DNA of 64,000 nucleotides from positions 59,805,461 through 59,869,460 of the forward strand of contig OY720348.1 in assembly GCA_963082975.1 (NCBI GenBank). The letters are read 5' to 3'. The stretch comes from Labia minor (lineage: Eukaryota > Arthropoda > Insecta > Dermaptera > Spongiphoridae). Positions 32,120-44,305 of the stretch are shown in pieces. Within the stretch, counting starts at the first letter, position 1, and each line of letters starts with the position of its first letter. Made by a program: the position numbers and the translations under genes. The notes beneath the pieces were generated by a model. That model was not told where the DNA came from, did not search any database, and was given only the letters and a program-made list of their open reading frames with translations.

Positions 32120-32915
32120 ATAAAATATTTATTTTTGCTGGGCTGATTCTTATCTTCTTTTCTATTCTCTATTCTATTTTATATTCGGTATCAACATCAA
32201 TCCTTTTGTTTTTATTCCCTTCAAAAAAATCTTAGAAAATACCTTATATATTTAATTCCATTTATCGAACTTCTTAAAGTAATGATCAATAAAATAACTT
32301 CGTTTAAGATATCATTATAGGATTATATTTTTTTTTAATAGTAGAAAAAGTAGTAAAAATGCAAATTTTAAAAAATATTTATACTCGTTGAATGAAAATT
32401 GTTTTTTTTTTTTTAAGTTTCCACCGGCAATTGAACTAATAAAATAAAATTACTTGATAGGAAGTTTAGAATTAATATAAATATTTAAAATAATCGAAAT
32501 ATTTTATAAGATAAATTTGCTTCATACGTATCATTAATTATTAGCAAATAGTGAAAAAGTTTTCAGCATTCTATATGATATTTGAATTTGATGAATTTAA
32601 GTAGGTATAATTAAAAGTTTAATTCACGTATATTATAAATTATAATCCTAGTTTACTAATTATCAGAATATTATATGATTAATGATAACAAAATGAAATT
32701 TAATATAACATAACAACAAAAATACAAAAGGAATTAAAATAAGAATTATCCGATATATTAAACATTTCAATAACTTATCCAATTACTTATTGCTTAAATT
32801 ATTAATGTCATAGAAAGGTCAGTCCTTCACTTTTTGAAAATTTAATTTAAAAATAAAATTAAGTAATTGAAATTACTCTCGATCTTTTAGCATTTATAAA
32901 TAATTATATATATAT
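32120..32915. other. AT-rich DNA, no gene seen
   Basis: No feature recognised. Confidence 0.45.
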
Positions 32916-32917
32916 AT

Positions 32918-33578
32918 ACCTTATCTTATTATACTAACAAAACTTGCATATATATATGAGTATATATATTTGTATATTTTTTAAGTATTTTATTAATTAA
33001 CCGCTCGAAGGATTTTTTTGAAATTCACAACATAGATAGTATTTATAAAGACAAATCGATCTGTATTGATTTCAGCTTGGAGAAAAATGATCTTCATTAG
33101 TTTTTTCTTAATTTAAATTTATGACGTCACAAATGATAAAAAAATCACCAAAAAAACAAATTTTTTAAATTTATTTGTCTTGCAAAGTTTATTTATGATA
33201 TTTTAAAAACAATTTTTTTTATTTCAGTTTTGTCTTTTAATTTTTTATTAATTATTATAAATTTTTATTATTTAATTTTATATGTTTTTTGTTTTATCTA
33301 TTTTCGCGTTTATTTTTTATTAAATTACTAATTTATATTTATTTATTCATTTTTCTTTTATTAATAAAATTTTAGATAGTTTTATAAGTTTTAATATTTT
33401 TTTCACTAAAATATTATTTAAATTTTATTAATATTATTGAGGACCCAAGCTCCATTCATTTATTCAATGCAATGATGTAAAATTTAATAATTGTAATAAA
33501 TAATTAAAGAAATGTATATCAATATTTTTTAAAGGGTCAAGCGATAGCTCGGTGTTCCAGGTACTATTTATTAAACGT
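32918..33578 (+). mobile_element. Family B element, uninterrupted copy
   Basis: Begins ATCTTATTATACTAACAAAA, a TA tract, AACCGCTCGAAGGATTTTTT, CGATCTGTATTGATTTCAGC, TTTATGACGTCAC, an AT-rich part, and the 3' end AGCGATAGCTCGGTGTTCCA then GGTACTA. No long terminal inverted repeats and no coding. The 3' end can form a small GAGC-GCTC hairpin in the sister copy at 63.7 kb. Confidence 0.7.
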
Positions 33579-33780
33579 TGTGATTTATTACAATGTCTAT
33601 TTAAAATTTAAAATTTTTTTTTAAAAAAAACTCATTAAAATATTTATATACATTATTTTATTAGTAAACTCGAAAATTCTAATTAATCTCCATACATTAA
33701 AAATGTAATATAATTAAACAAAACAAAAAAAAAGACTTCTTTAAAACAAAAGATTTATAAAATAATATTTTACAAATGTA

Positions 33781-34033
33781 AGTGGGACGTAGCTTGGGGG
33801 TTAAATGTGTTAACTCACATTCTCGAGGTCTCGGATTCAAGTCCCGGGCCAGGAACGAGAGTCTATGGGACGGAATCAACCCAGCCGGGATCACAATTGG
33901 TAAGCTACTTAATAAAAAGTCTTCTGACCAAAAAAATCAAGATAAAGGACCCGTTCTACTGATCATAAGAGATAAGACACTAAATTAATAAAATTAACTT
34001 GATAAGCGTAAGATGTACAAAAGTCAGAGATTT
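33781..34033 (+). mobile_element. tRNA-derived SINE, copy 2
   Basis: Box A-like TAGCTTGGGGGTTAAATG and box B GGATTCAAGTCCC (33834-33846), then GGACGGAATCAACCCAGC and GTACAAAAGTCAGAGA before a T run. It is collinear with copy 1, with a short deletion. Confidence 0.85.
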
Positions 34034-34244
34034 TTTTTTCCCAAATGTATGTTTAACTGCTACTACATTTCAAGTGTCCCGACTAACCATAAGTAGAATT
34101 TGGCTTACAGCACAAGCTCAATACAGAGAAGGTAAAATATGTGCCGATGTTTCAAAAAAGAATAAAAAATTCGGAAGAACAGTTTTATTATATTTTTTCA
34201 AATATGTATACCATATTTCCGGACAGAGGGAGTATAATTATATA

Positions 34245-34731
34245 CTAGGTTTGTTCAAAAGAAAAGATGAATTTTGAATTATTTCGAAAAGTATTTATTT
34301 ATTCATCAATATCTATTTTGTCCCCTTCAAAGTAATTCCCATCAGATATAATGCATTTATGCCAGCGCTTCTTCCAATCGTCGAAGCACTTCTGATATGC
34401 GCTTTTCTGTATGGCCAACAGCTCTTTTTTCGATTACGACTTTATCTCATCAATGGTCATCAAAACTCTTTCCTTTCATTCGTCTCTTCAGTTTTGCGAA
34501 TAAGAAAAAGTCGCAGGAAGCCAAATCTGGTGAATACGGTGGTTGAGGCATGATTACGGTGTTGTTTTTGGTCAACAAGCAATGATGTGTGAGCTGTTGC
34601 ATTATCGTGATGCAGAATTCATGATTCAAAACATTTGTGTACCAACATAACAAAAAAAAAAAAATATCGATAATCCAATGTACACAGCCCGAGAAAATTC
34701 AAAATTCACATTTTCTTTTGAACAGACCTCG
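34245..34731. mobile_element. mariner element, internally deleted (487 bp)
   Basis: Inverted ends CTAGGTTTGTTCAAAAG and CTTTTGAACAGACCTCG, with TA on both outer sides (34243-34244, 34732-34733). Only the 3' third of the transposase gene is kept, so it cannot move without help. Confidence 0.9.
34299..34653 (-). pseudogene. mariner transposase, C-terminal part
   Basis: Reads NNTVIMPQPPYSPDLASCDF, then FLFAKLKRRMKG, and after a frame change IDEIKS, KSAYQKCFDDWKKRWHKCI and YFEGDKID before TAA at 34301-34299. YSPDL-CD holds the last aspartate of the mariner D,D34D triad. The N-terminal DNA-binding region and the first two aspartates are gone. At least one frameshift and one stop. Confidence 0.9.
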
Positions 34732-34734
34732 TAT

Positions 34735-35126
34735 ATATATATACATACATTTATATAGGTATATATTTATATATACCAATATGTTATGATTATTTTATTC
34801 ACTTTTATGTAAACGCATTTATAAGCTATAAGTTTGCTTTCAACTGTCACAACCACAACCCGTTATCGATTTAGAAATTTTCAAATATTTTATATATCTA
34901 TTAAAATTTGTTTATGCCACTCAATGAGTAAAAGGAATCGATCATTACACCAATGTACAAATATATTATAAATTATATTCCCTCTCAACTCTAATAATTT
35001 CAATTACTTATTTAAATGATTTAATTGATTTTAACATAATTGTGATATCAATGAAAATAAATCGAAAAATTATTTATCAAAGAGGAGAGAATGTTTAAAT
35101 GTAATTCGTCTATAAATTGGTTATAT
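34735..35126. other. AT-rich spacer, no gene seen
   Basis: No feature recognised. Confidence 0.45.
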
Positions 35127-35581
35127 CAGTGATTCTCAACCTTTTTTTTATACCGCGGCACACTTTTAAAAATTTGGCGGCACACAATGAAAAAAATAAT
35201 TGTAAAAGTTACTTACACATATCTATAATAGACTGTGTAATATAGTTTATGATAATAATCAGGGCGCGGCAACCTTTTTCAATAGTCGGGCTCATTTCTG
35301 AAATAATATAAAATGGGTGGGCACATTTGGTGATATTTAGAGCCATATTGAAAAATCGAAAATGTTTAAGAGCCTAATCGGAAAAACATTATACCTTTTT
35401 TTTTAAACCATATTGAAAAAATGTCGAAAATGTTTAAGAGCCTGATCGCAAAAACATTTTAACTTTTTTTTTTACATACATATAAAATAAATAAGTACTT
35501 TTTTCTTAATTTGAACTTTACATTTGTAATATTTGGCGGCACACAAAAGTGCCACGGCACAGTGGTTGACTGGGTTCACTG
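35127..35581. mobile_element. hAT element (455 bp) with perfect 8-bp duplication
   Basis: Begins CAGTGATTCTCAACC and ends GGGTTCACTG; GGTTATAT lies on both sides (35119-35126 and 35582-35589). Inner GGCGGCACACAA words face each other near both ends. Within it, a CCATATTGAAAAA...TTTAAGAGCCT unit of ~60 bases is tandemly repeated (35343-35400, 35407-35460). Noncoding. Confidence 0.9.
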
Positions 35582-35589
35582 GGTTATAT

Positions 35590-36420
35590 AATATGATAAT
35601 TGCCCATAGTTTACATTTAAACATTTTACATTAAATATTTATATTGATAATGAATTACAATTTAATTATATTCAAATTTATAATTTTTTTTTTTTTATTC
35701 AAACGGTTTTTGTGGTTAATTGGCCGTATTTTTTCTATTTTTCATTGATAACAAAAGATACGATAGTCAATCGATGAATCATTGGTTCGATGTTTATTCG
35801 CATATCAGAATGAAACATTTGAAATATTTTATTTATTTAGTTAATGTTTAGTAAATAATTTAAATAATTTGTCATTTTATTTGTTGTTATTTTAATTGTG
35901 ATAAAAGATGATAAAAACGTGATCATTTGTGTTCCAATTCTATTGTCCCAATGTAAATTTTATTTTTAAATAATTTTTGACATCTTCAATATGCATTTGA
36001 AACCAATCGAACGTGTTAATTAGTCAAACGTTTTAGTTCGATGATACCTTTGCCAATTCAAAGATGTGCTTTTAATTAGATAATCCATTAGATTTCGAGA
36101 AGTGGTCCAGTTCTCATTCAACATCCCTCAACATGAGTGTAAGCAATGCTACTTGATTTCAGATATACTCATTAAGTTAATAGCCTCCCCCCTCCTTCTC
36201 TTTCCTTCTCCCTTCTCTTATGTCCTTCACACTCCTAACCACTAATCTTCTAACATACAAATAGAAAAATTAACAAAATAGGTTTGACGAATTATTAGTA
36301 TTTAATTAAAATAAAACTATTTACCTAAAACATATATAATTTTAATGCTTTGCATTTTATTATTCTTTTAGCTTTGTTTTCAATAAAATGTCTAGAAAAA
36401 AATAATTATTTTTTGTAGAA
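35590..36420. other. AT-rich DNA, no gene seen
   Basis: A pyrimidine-rich stretch lies at 36186-36235. No family match. Confidence 0.45.
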
Positions 36421-36424
36421 AATA

Positions 36425-37020
36425 GAAAACTATTCAGAACGAGGAATTGCATGATCTCTATGCAGACATAGTTAGCGTTATAAAATCGAGAAGGGTGCAG
36501 GAGCACGACACATTTGAAAATAGGTTTCTTTGTAAATTTTGGAACCAAAGAAAGATAAGTAGAAAACTATTCAGAACGAGGAATTGCATGATCTCTATGC
36601 AGACATAGTTAACGTTATAAAATCGAGAAGAGTGCAGGGGCAGAACAGATTTGAAAATAGGTTTCTTTGTAAAGTTTATGAACCAAAGAAGGTCACTGGG
36701 GAATGGCAGTGGCTTCATAACGAGGAATTGCATGGCATATAGGGTTATAGAGAGGAGGTTGCGATGGGCAGAGCATGTGGCAAGAATGGGAGAGGAAAGA
36801 CTGGCGAAAAATATATTTGTGGTTAGACCGATTGGGACACTTCCTGTCGGAAGTACAAGGACGCGGTGAGCGAACAATTTATGAAGGGACATAAGAGAGA
36901 TGGGAGAATATAGGAGTTGGGTGGTTATAGCTTATGATAGGGATACTTGGAGAAATGTGGTTGCTGCGGACTGAAACTTTCGAGTTCTGTAGAGCCACAG
37001 ATATAGATAGATAGATAGAT
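36425..37020 (+). pseudogene. LINE 3' region with internal duplication and (GATA)n tail
   Basis: CAGAACGAGGAATTGCATGA and the following ~60 bases occur twice (36436-36520 and 36572-36655). Then come a GEWQWLHNEELHG segment, RRLRWAEHVARMGEERLA and PIGTLPVGSTRTR motifs, AGATGGGAGAATATAGGAGT, TTTCGAGTTCTGTAGAGCCA and GATAGATAGATAGAT. Stops and shifts interrupt the frames. Confidence 0.8.
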
Positions 37021-37130
37021 ATATTTCCATTTTCAAATCTATTAAACAATCATAAATTTTCTTAATATATTTACTTATTTTTGATTGTTAATATTTGAAG
37101 CATACTTGTTATAAAATGCATTACAAATAC

Positions 37131-37203
37131 ACATTGAACGCTCTATATAAGCAACCTCTCTATAAACAACAATCTTTATAAGCAACATATATACAAGCAA
37201 CTG
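37131..37203 (+). mobile_element. TA-flanked MITE, family T, left end only
   Basis: TTGAACGCTCTATATAAGC then two more GCAAC/ATATAAGC words, cut off at about 37203. Confidence 0.7.
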
Positions 37204-37204
37204 T

Positions 37205-38208
37205 GAGCGTAGGAAGCTCAAGATATGGACACTTGAAGAAATGTAGTTGATTCAGATATTCATAAAAAAATTTTTTATCAATCAAATTTTGTGAAAATAA
37301 TTTCACATATAATTAGAATTAAAAATAATATTTTAAAGTGATTTGATTAATGAATAACTAAAAATAATGACAATGAGTCAATGGAAAAAGCTTTCAACAA
37401 TTCAACTTAATTTCAATTATAAGGTACCGGTAATTAGAGTGGGGGAAATGTAGAACTTACAACGGATTGTTACAAAAAGAGCAAAAGGGAAATGAAATTC
37501 CAAATAGTATAGCAAAATTCACTTTGAGAAAGGAATTTTATTTCAAACTTGAAAAACGAAATTCAATCCGAGTAATTGATTTGGCAATGATTGGCCAAAT
37601 TCGAAACGGAAAAGTTGGACAGATTAACCAAAAGAGGGGTAATCTTTTTTTTTAACCGGATTATTTTTGTTCGTCGGCTGATAAAACTTGAAAAGTAATA
37701 ACATTGTTTACTTCAATCGTTTTGACATCATGTTTTTGAAGTTAATGCCCGAAAAGTACATTTCTACTAAATATGAAATCTATATCCACAAAAAAATAGT
37801 AATACTACATATAAAATAAAGTAAAAGATAGTAAAATCGAAAGACAATTTAATAATAAATTTTATTTTGAGTTGTTACATCTCGTGTGGTAATATATGGA
37901 ATATTATCATTGGAAACATTCTATTATGGAAATGAATTGAAATATAAAATATTAATGTAGTATATATAGAGTATCAACATTTATAATAATAAATTATCCA
38001 ATATAACATAGAAATCTATCATAGAGAAAAAAAAACATATATTGAATAAATTGAAAATAAGTTATTGTGTTTTCTCTCCTGATGAATAAATTAAAGAATA
38101 AAAAAATAAATAAAAATATCGCCTTATGTTATATATGTTTTATTACTAATATAAATAATAATAAATAATTTATTTTTAAATTTATAATATTTATATTGTG
38201 CTCTTTTT
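37205..38208. other. AT-rich DNA, no gene seen
   Basis: A 62-codon lysine-rich frame at 37467-37655 has no recognisable domain and is probably chance. Confidence 0.4.
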
Positions 38209-38804
38209 ACTATCTCGTAAGAGATAGTATTGCGATCACGAAAATTTTCAATGTTGAGATTTTGATGTTTTTATACGTTTTGAAGGTTCCTGAATCATTT
38301 TCACTAAGGTTGAGAAAAATGTCTGTGTGTGTGGGTGTAGGTGTGTATGTATGTAACCAAGATTACGCAAAAACGGTTTGAGCAAGAATGATGAAATTTG
38401 GTATATGAGCATTATTCAAAATTCGTAGTTTTCTATCAACTTTTGAGAAATGAAGCTCAACCGGAGGAGGGTCATTACCTACAACGTTTTGATTTTTTTT
38501 CCTCTAAAGTGACCGTAAAAATAAAGATATATGTTTGATAATTTTTCACATGATTAATAATTGTATAAAACTGCTATATATAGAATTTCAGCTTGATTGA
38601 TTCGCTGAAATTACCAGAATTAATTTTTTAACACTGCAAATCTCACGCGCCAACACGTGACGTGATGCCATCAACAAAAAGCCAAACATGCGCTAATATT
38701 TATTATTTATAATTTATAAATAAATAAATTTATTTTAAATATAATATATTATGTTATTTAATCCTATTCAAATTGCGAGATAGTCGAGTGGAGACACTCC
38801 AGCT
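38209..38804 (+). mobile_element. HINE-A copy, near full length (~596 bp)
   Basis: ACTATCTCGTAAGAGATAGT at the 5' end forms an 8-bp-stem hairpin; all family blocks follow in order; the 3' end is GCGAGATAGTCGAGTGGAGA plus CACTCC. Close sister of the 5648 copy. Confidence 0.9.
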
Positions 38805-39880
38805 AATTTTATAAAATCTCATTAATAATAATTAATTGCTATTAATATTATTGATATTAACAAACACTTCAATAATTTTAGAATGTTTTCACATTTCTCT
38901 TTTATTATTTAATAATTTAGTCAATTAATAAAATTAAATTAATCCAATTTTAATTTGAAATTAAAGACAATATATTATTATCCCAAAAATGAAAAACTTT
39001 TTGGCGAAAAACTCTCACAATTAGCAAAGAAATAAAATACTAATCGAGATATTCAAATTTTTAATTTATTATGGATAGGTTACATTTTGAATATGTGTGT
39101 AATCTTACATAATTTTAAAAAAATTAAAAAAAAAACAATTAGATTGGCCCGAATCTTTTTTCTGAGATCCAATTTACATTTTAAATAAAAATTCAAATAA
39201 AAAAGTTAAGCTTATGAAAAATATTTGATTTATTTAATATTTTTCAAGAAATATTTTTTATGAATTGAAAAATTAGATTGAATTAATTACATCTGTGATG
39301 ATATGAATTGAAATATTGAATCATGACATAATAATAGGGCTATTGGAAATTATTTTTTAAAATCGTCATTTTGAAGAAAATTTCAATAAAATTGTGTATT
39401 TTAATATTATTATTATATTTAATTATTATTATTTTTTGAAATAAAATTATAAAAAAATGACTATATTGTATAAAAAATATAATAATTATTATTATTATTT
39501 TAGAGGAAGCCATTTAGAAAATTGCAGTCCATTGAAGCACACATTGAAGACCTTTTAAAAGACTTTCAATTAAATTTTTTGTTAGAAAAGTAATGGTATA
39601 TTTTCTCAAATTTATGATTTTGTTGATCAGTTAATAACATTTACATTTAAATTTAAAATTTTAATTTGTATAAATTTTATTATTTTTGCTGATTGTATTC
39701 ATTAAGAAAAAAAAAAAAAAATAAAATAAAAAAAAAAAAAAAATTCCAAAAATGAAACTTGAATATTTCTATTAGATTTTTGAACTTCAAAATATTTATA
39801 TCGAGAATTCATAAAAATCTTTCGACTCTTTTTGAAATTAGATTTTTATTTTTTATTGAATAAAATAATTAATTGTTTTA
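38805..39880. other. AT-rich DNA, no gene seen
   Basis: Long A runs at 39707-39745; nothing else supported. Confidence 0.45.
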
Positions 39881-39884
39881 TTTT

Positions 39885-40530
39885 TTAATTTTGTATATTT
39901 ATCTTTAAAAATGCATATTTACGGTAAATAAGAAATAGTAATTGATTTCAATAAAATTGGGTTCAATCGGGGGGTTGAATTTTCTTTTTGTGTATTTAAA
40001 TTTTCGATGGCGAGATTTTAATGCTTTTATACGTTTTGAAGGTTCCTGAATCCTTTTCACTAAGGTTGAGAAAAATGTCTGTATTTGTGTAATGGTGTGT
40101 ATGTAGACAAGATTACGCAAAAACGGTTAGAGCTAGAATCATGAAATTTGGTATACGGGCATTATTCAAAATTTGTAGTTTTCTATCAAATTTTCAGAAA
40201 TGTAGCTCATTCGGAAATGGTACAAGATACATGTTATTATAGTTAGTTTTTGAAATATTGTATAAAACTGCTATATATAGAATTTCAGCTTGATTGAATC
40301 GCTGAAAGTACCAGAATTCATTTTTTAACTCTGTAAATCACGCGCCAGCACGTGACGTGGGGCCATGAACAAAAAGCCACACACGTGCTGGTTTAATAAA
40401 TATTATTTATTTAATTAATTAAATTAAATTTAAATATAATATAATATGTTATTTGCGAGTTAGTCGAGTGGAGACACTCCAGCTTATTTTTTTTATAGAT
40501 ACTTCCATGAAAATAACAACAAGAAGTAGC
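39885..40530 (+). mobile_element. HINE-A copy (39998-40487) inside a dispersed repeat
   Basis: The element begins inside the family (AAATTTTCGATGGCGAGAT) and ends with GAGTGGAGACACTCCAGC. The bases outside it (39885-39985, and 40488-40530 ACTTCCATGAAAATAACAAC) are contiguous in a second copy at 46098-46235, which lacks the element. The 5' ~40 bases of the family are absent or unrecognisable. Confidence 0.85.
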
Positions 40531-40769
40531 TTTAAATCTTATTTTTAGATTACTATTTAACCTAATTTATTATACACGTATACTCTTCCACGAGAGCAAC
40601 CATTTCTTGCTTCCTTCATTTTATTACAATATCATACTTCTTTTTTCGCCGTCGGAGATTTTTCTATGGCCTATAATTTTCCTATTATTTCTTTTTAAGA
40701 TATTCTTGAAGATTATCTTCTTATATAATTTATTTAGGTGTATTCTACGAGTTAGAATGTTTTATTTTT

Positions 40770-40850
40770 GATAGGACCCCCGCGAGGGGGTAGCGGTATG
40801 CCTGTAAGGGTGGTATTTCTATGAAATACGACGGGTGGCCATAAAAAAAA
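40770..40850. other. GC-rich hairpin
   Basis: GGACCCCCGCGAGGGGGT folds into a short strong stem and is followed by GGGTGGTATTTC...GAAATACGACGGGTGG. Very GC-rich for this region. It could be the end hairpin of an unrecognised rolling-circle element; no partner end was found. Confidence 0.4.
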
Positions 40851-41312
40851 AGCCTATGAAACAAAACAGAAACAGAAACAGAAAAAGAAACAAGCAACAC
40901 TCGACGGGAAAATCGCGTGTTCACTCTCCAAGCATCATTTATTTACAATTTGTTAACTTAATGACTAATAGACATTTTTATGATGTTTTTTTTATTAAGG
41001 ACAAATATAAAATTAGATGAAAAATAAATAAATAAATATATAGATCATTAACTTTATTAGAAGTTGTATTTAGTATCAGTGGATATCAGTTGGTATCAGT
41101 TGTCAAGTCTTGGCAAGTGAATATTTTTCTGTCCAATCAAATTCTAATTTCTAGGCAAATAATTTTAGTGGAAATATTAATGTTTGTTTTATCTTGAAAA
41201 TAAACAACAACATAAAACAATCAATATAAATATCGGGTTAAAATGTAAAATTTAAAAGTAGAATTAACAAATTATATACTCGTGAATAATAAAATTTTAC
41301 CTCCGACATTTT
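40851..41312. other. Unassigned spacer
   Basis: Starts with a GAAACAAAACAGAAACAGAA-type purine run (40857-40892). No gene seen. Confidence 0.4.
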
Positions 41313-41800
41313 ACTATCTCGCCTGAGATAGTATTGCGATCACGAAAATTTTCGATGTCGAGATTTTGATGTTTTTATATGTTTTGAAGGTTCCTGAATC
41401 ATTTTCACTAAGGTTGAGAAAAATGTATGTGTGTGTGTGTGTGTGTATAAAACAATTTGAGCTAGAATCACGAAATTTGGTACACGGGCATTATTCAAAA
41501 ATCGTAGTTTTCTATCAACTTTTGAGAAATGTAACTCATCCAGAAGTGAGTCATTACCTACGACGTTTTCATTTTTTTTTTTCCTCTAAAGTGACCATAA
41601 AAATAAAGATATACTTTTGTTAGTTTTTCATATGATTAAAAATTGTATAAAACTGCTATATATAGAATTTCAGCTTGATTGAGTACCGGAATTAATTTTT
41701 TTAAACTGCAAATCACACGCCAGTACGTGACGTGGTGCCTTCAACAGAGAGCCAAACACGCGCTGATTTAATAAATATTATTTATTAATTTTAATTTATA
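41313..41800 (+). mobile_element. HINE-A copy, 3' end missing
   Basis: Perfect 5' hairpin (ACTATCTCGCCTGAGATAGT), GT microsatellite, and all blocks to the AT-rich part. It stops before the 3' hairpin, where the next copy takes over. Confidence 0.85.
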
Positions 41801-41814
41801 TTTTTTTCTTTTGA

Positions 41815-42363
41815 ATTTAGATTTTGATGTTTTTATACGTTTTGAAGGTTCCTGAATCATTTTAACTAAGGTTGAGAAAAATGTCTGTGTGTGTGTGTAT
41901 GTGTGTATATAGACACGATTACGCAAAAACGGTTTGAGCTAGAATAATGAAATTTGGTACACGGGTATTATTCAAAATTCGTAGTTTTCTATCAAATTTT
42001 TAGAAATGTAGCTCATCTGGAAGAGGGTCATTACCTACAACGTTTTGATTTTTTTTCCTCTAAAGGGACCGTAAAAATAAAGATATATGATTAAAAATTG
42101 TATAAAACTGCTATATAACATATCTAGAATTTCAATTTCATAGAATGGCTGAAAGTAACGGCATTAATTTTTTTAATACGACTGCAAATCACGCGCTAAC
42201 ACGTGACGTGGTGCCATCAACAAAGAACCAAAAACGCCCTGGTTTAATATATATTTATTAATTTTAATTTATAATTTATAATTAATTAAATATTATTTAA
42301 ATATAATATATGTTAATTAATCGAATTAAAATTTGCGAGATAGTCGAGTGGAGACGCTCCAGA
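41815..42363 (+). mobile_element. HINE-A copy, 5' end missing, in tandem
   Basis: Starts at TTTAGATTTTGATGTTTTTA and ends GCGAGATAGTCGAGTGGAGA plus CGCTCC. With the preceding copy it forms a head-to-tail pair that shares one 5' end and one 3' end. Confidence 0.85.
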
Positions 42364-42984
42364 TTTATTTTTATTATCACATTATAACGTTGCTAGAGTA
42401 TATCGAAAAAATGATTTATAATTAACATATAATAAGATTATTAATATGAAAATAAATAATAATTAAATTGCAATAATAATATTATAATATTAATTTTATA
42501 TCAAATGTTTTCTCTTTTAGTCAAAGCCTAGAACCACAAAAAAAGCGGTTTCAAGCAACAAACATTATATAGCAGTATTATGCCGTTGAGACGCAACTAT
42601 TATAACCGTTCCGTGAAAACTAACATAATTAACGCGTACGCCAAACCTATCACCCAGAATTGATATTATAGTTGGTCCTCAAGTGCCTAGTGCTACCATA
42701 TTAATACTTGATACTTGAAATTTCTTTCTATGTGAACGTAGACAAGTTATCGATTTCTAGAGAAAAATATTTAAATCAACTCAGTTTCCATGATAATTTT
42801 TTTTTTTTGAAATTACTATGAGCTTGATTTAGGTTATATAACTTACGTTAAATATTTTAAGAATACATCATATACCCATATAATTTGTATAATTGAATTT
42901 ATAAAATAATAAAAAATAATTAAAACATAAAATAATTGTTAAAATTGATATTTTAAGTACTTATATATAATATATATAATCACA
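42364..42984. other. Unassigned spacer
   Basis: 42520-42700 is slightly less AT-rich but unrecognised. Confidence 0.4.
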
Positions 42985-43242
42985 CATATGTGCCAATCCG
43001 AAGCCAAAGCGATTAACTCCACATATAAATAAACTGAGAAAATGAAGCCCAAAGTTCACAGTTTGTATTAAATTCAGGGTTATTGATTACAGAAAAATGG
43101 ATATTGCTTGCAATATTAAGATTATCAAGTTCAATATTCACTTCATATTTTGCAGATTACATTACATTACATTTCATTACATTACTAGCAAAATTTTAAA
43201 AATTGGAGTTAATCGGTTTGGCTTCTGAGTGGCTCATATAAT
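42985..43242. mobile_element. MITE-like element with ~30-bp inverted ends
   Basis: GCCAATCCGAAGCCAAAGCG then ATTAACTCCA at the left; TGGAGTTAAT then CGGTTTGGCTTCTGAGTGGC at the right. About 250 bp, noncoding, with an ATTACATT run near 43160. The target duplication is not clear, so the superfamily stays open. Confidence 0.7.
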
Positions 43243-43244
43243 GT

Positions 43245-43379
43245 AATATATATATGTATTACACGCTCTATGTAAGCAATAATTTAAAACATATTTCTAT
43301 AAGCTTGAATAAGTTTATAAATAAATATTTAGTTAATAAATAATAATATTATATCCCTATTTTAAACAATTTAGTAATT

Positions 43380-43416
<37 letters not shown>

Positions 43417-43541
43417 GGAGGGGGAGGTGAGAATTACCTTAATTAAGATGAGATCATAGCCTAGGTCTTGTCACTTGAAAAATTCAACTCAAACTGATAT
43501 GGTTAAGAATAATTTTAAAAAATTAATAAAATTTAATACTT

Positions 43542-43578
<37 letters not shown>

Positions 43579-44305
43579 GAATAAATAAAAATAATATTAA
43601 ATAAAAATATACCAGGAAGTATATTCTTATCGGGATTCAAAGAAAACAAATAATTTCTTATGGCTTAATGAGTTGGTTTATACAATTGTGAGGTATTGAA
43701 TCCATATCAATAAAATATATAAATAAAAAGAAAATTATTATAAATAATATTTTTTAATTTGAATGTGCATTAAATAACGTTAAAGAATTATTCGATTAAG
43801 CTTGGAACAAGAAATACATACATATTAATTCACATTATATCTAAAAGGATTAATAATATTAAAATAAATCATTAGTATCTTTTAAAAATTATTTTATTTA
43901 CATTGATTTTATTTTAGTCAAAATATTAAAACTTTGATTTTCTTTTCGTATTCTTATTTATTTTTTTAATTATAGAAATGACAAAATAATTAAAGAATTT
44001 ATTATATCGATGATACACTATTTCTTAATATTTATTTATTATACGTTCTTTTTAATATAATTGGATGAATAGTGATGTATAAATAAGAAATTCCATGGGG
44101 ACATTTTAGAAATCTAAAACTAACTTATTTAACGTTATACAAAAGTATAGTATATATAACTTGAAATAGAAATAGAAATATTAAAATCTAGTTAATTTAA
44201 ATTCATTGATTTATTTGTTTGTCCTATGCAAGGAGGGGTTCATTGAGCCGAAGGAGGCTTCGAATGATCATCACGGAGTAGTATAATTATATTAATGTAC
44301 ATATA
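43245..44305. other. AT-rich DNA with microsatellites
   Basis: (TA)n at 43378-43399 followed by (GA)n at 43400-43417, and (TA)n at 43548-43576. No gene seen. Confidence 0.5.

Noticed and set aside
34359..34553. 64-codon plus-strand frame
   Set aside because: Antisense shadow of the mariner transposase.
38196..38381. Repeated short frames such as VLKVPESFSLRLRKMSV in several places (38.2, 41.4, 58.1, 13.2 kb) as a small gene family
   Set aside because: All come from the same HINE-A block next to its microsatellite; the reading frame is not kept among copies.
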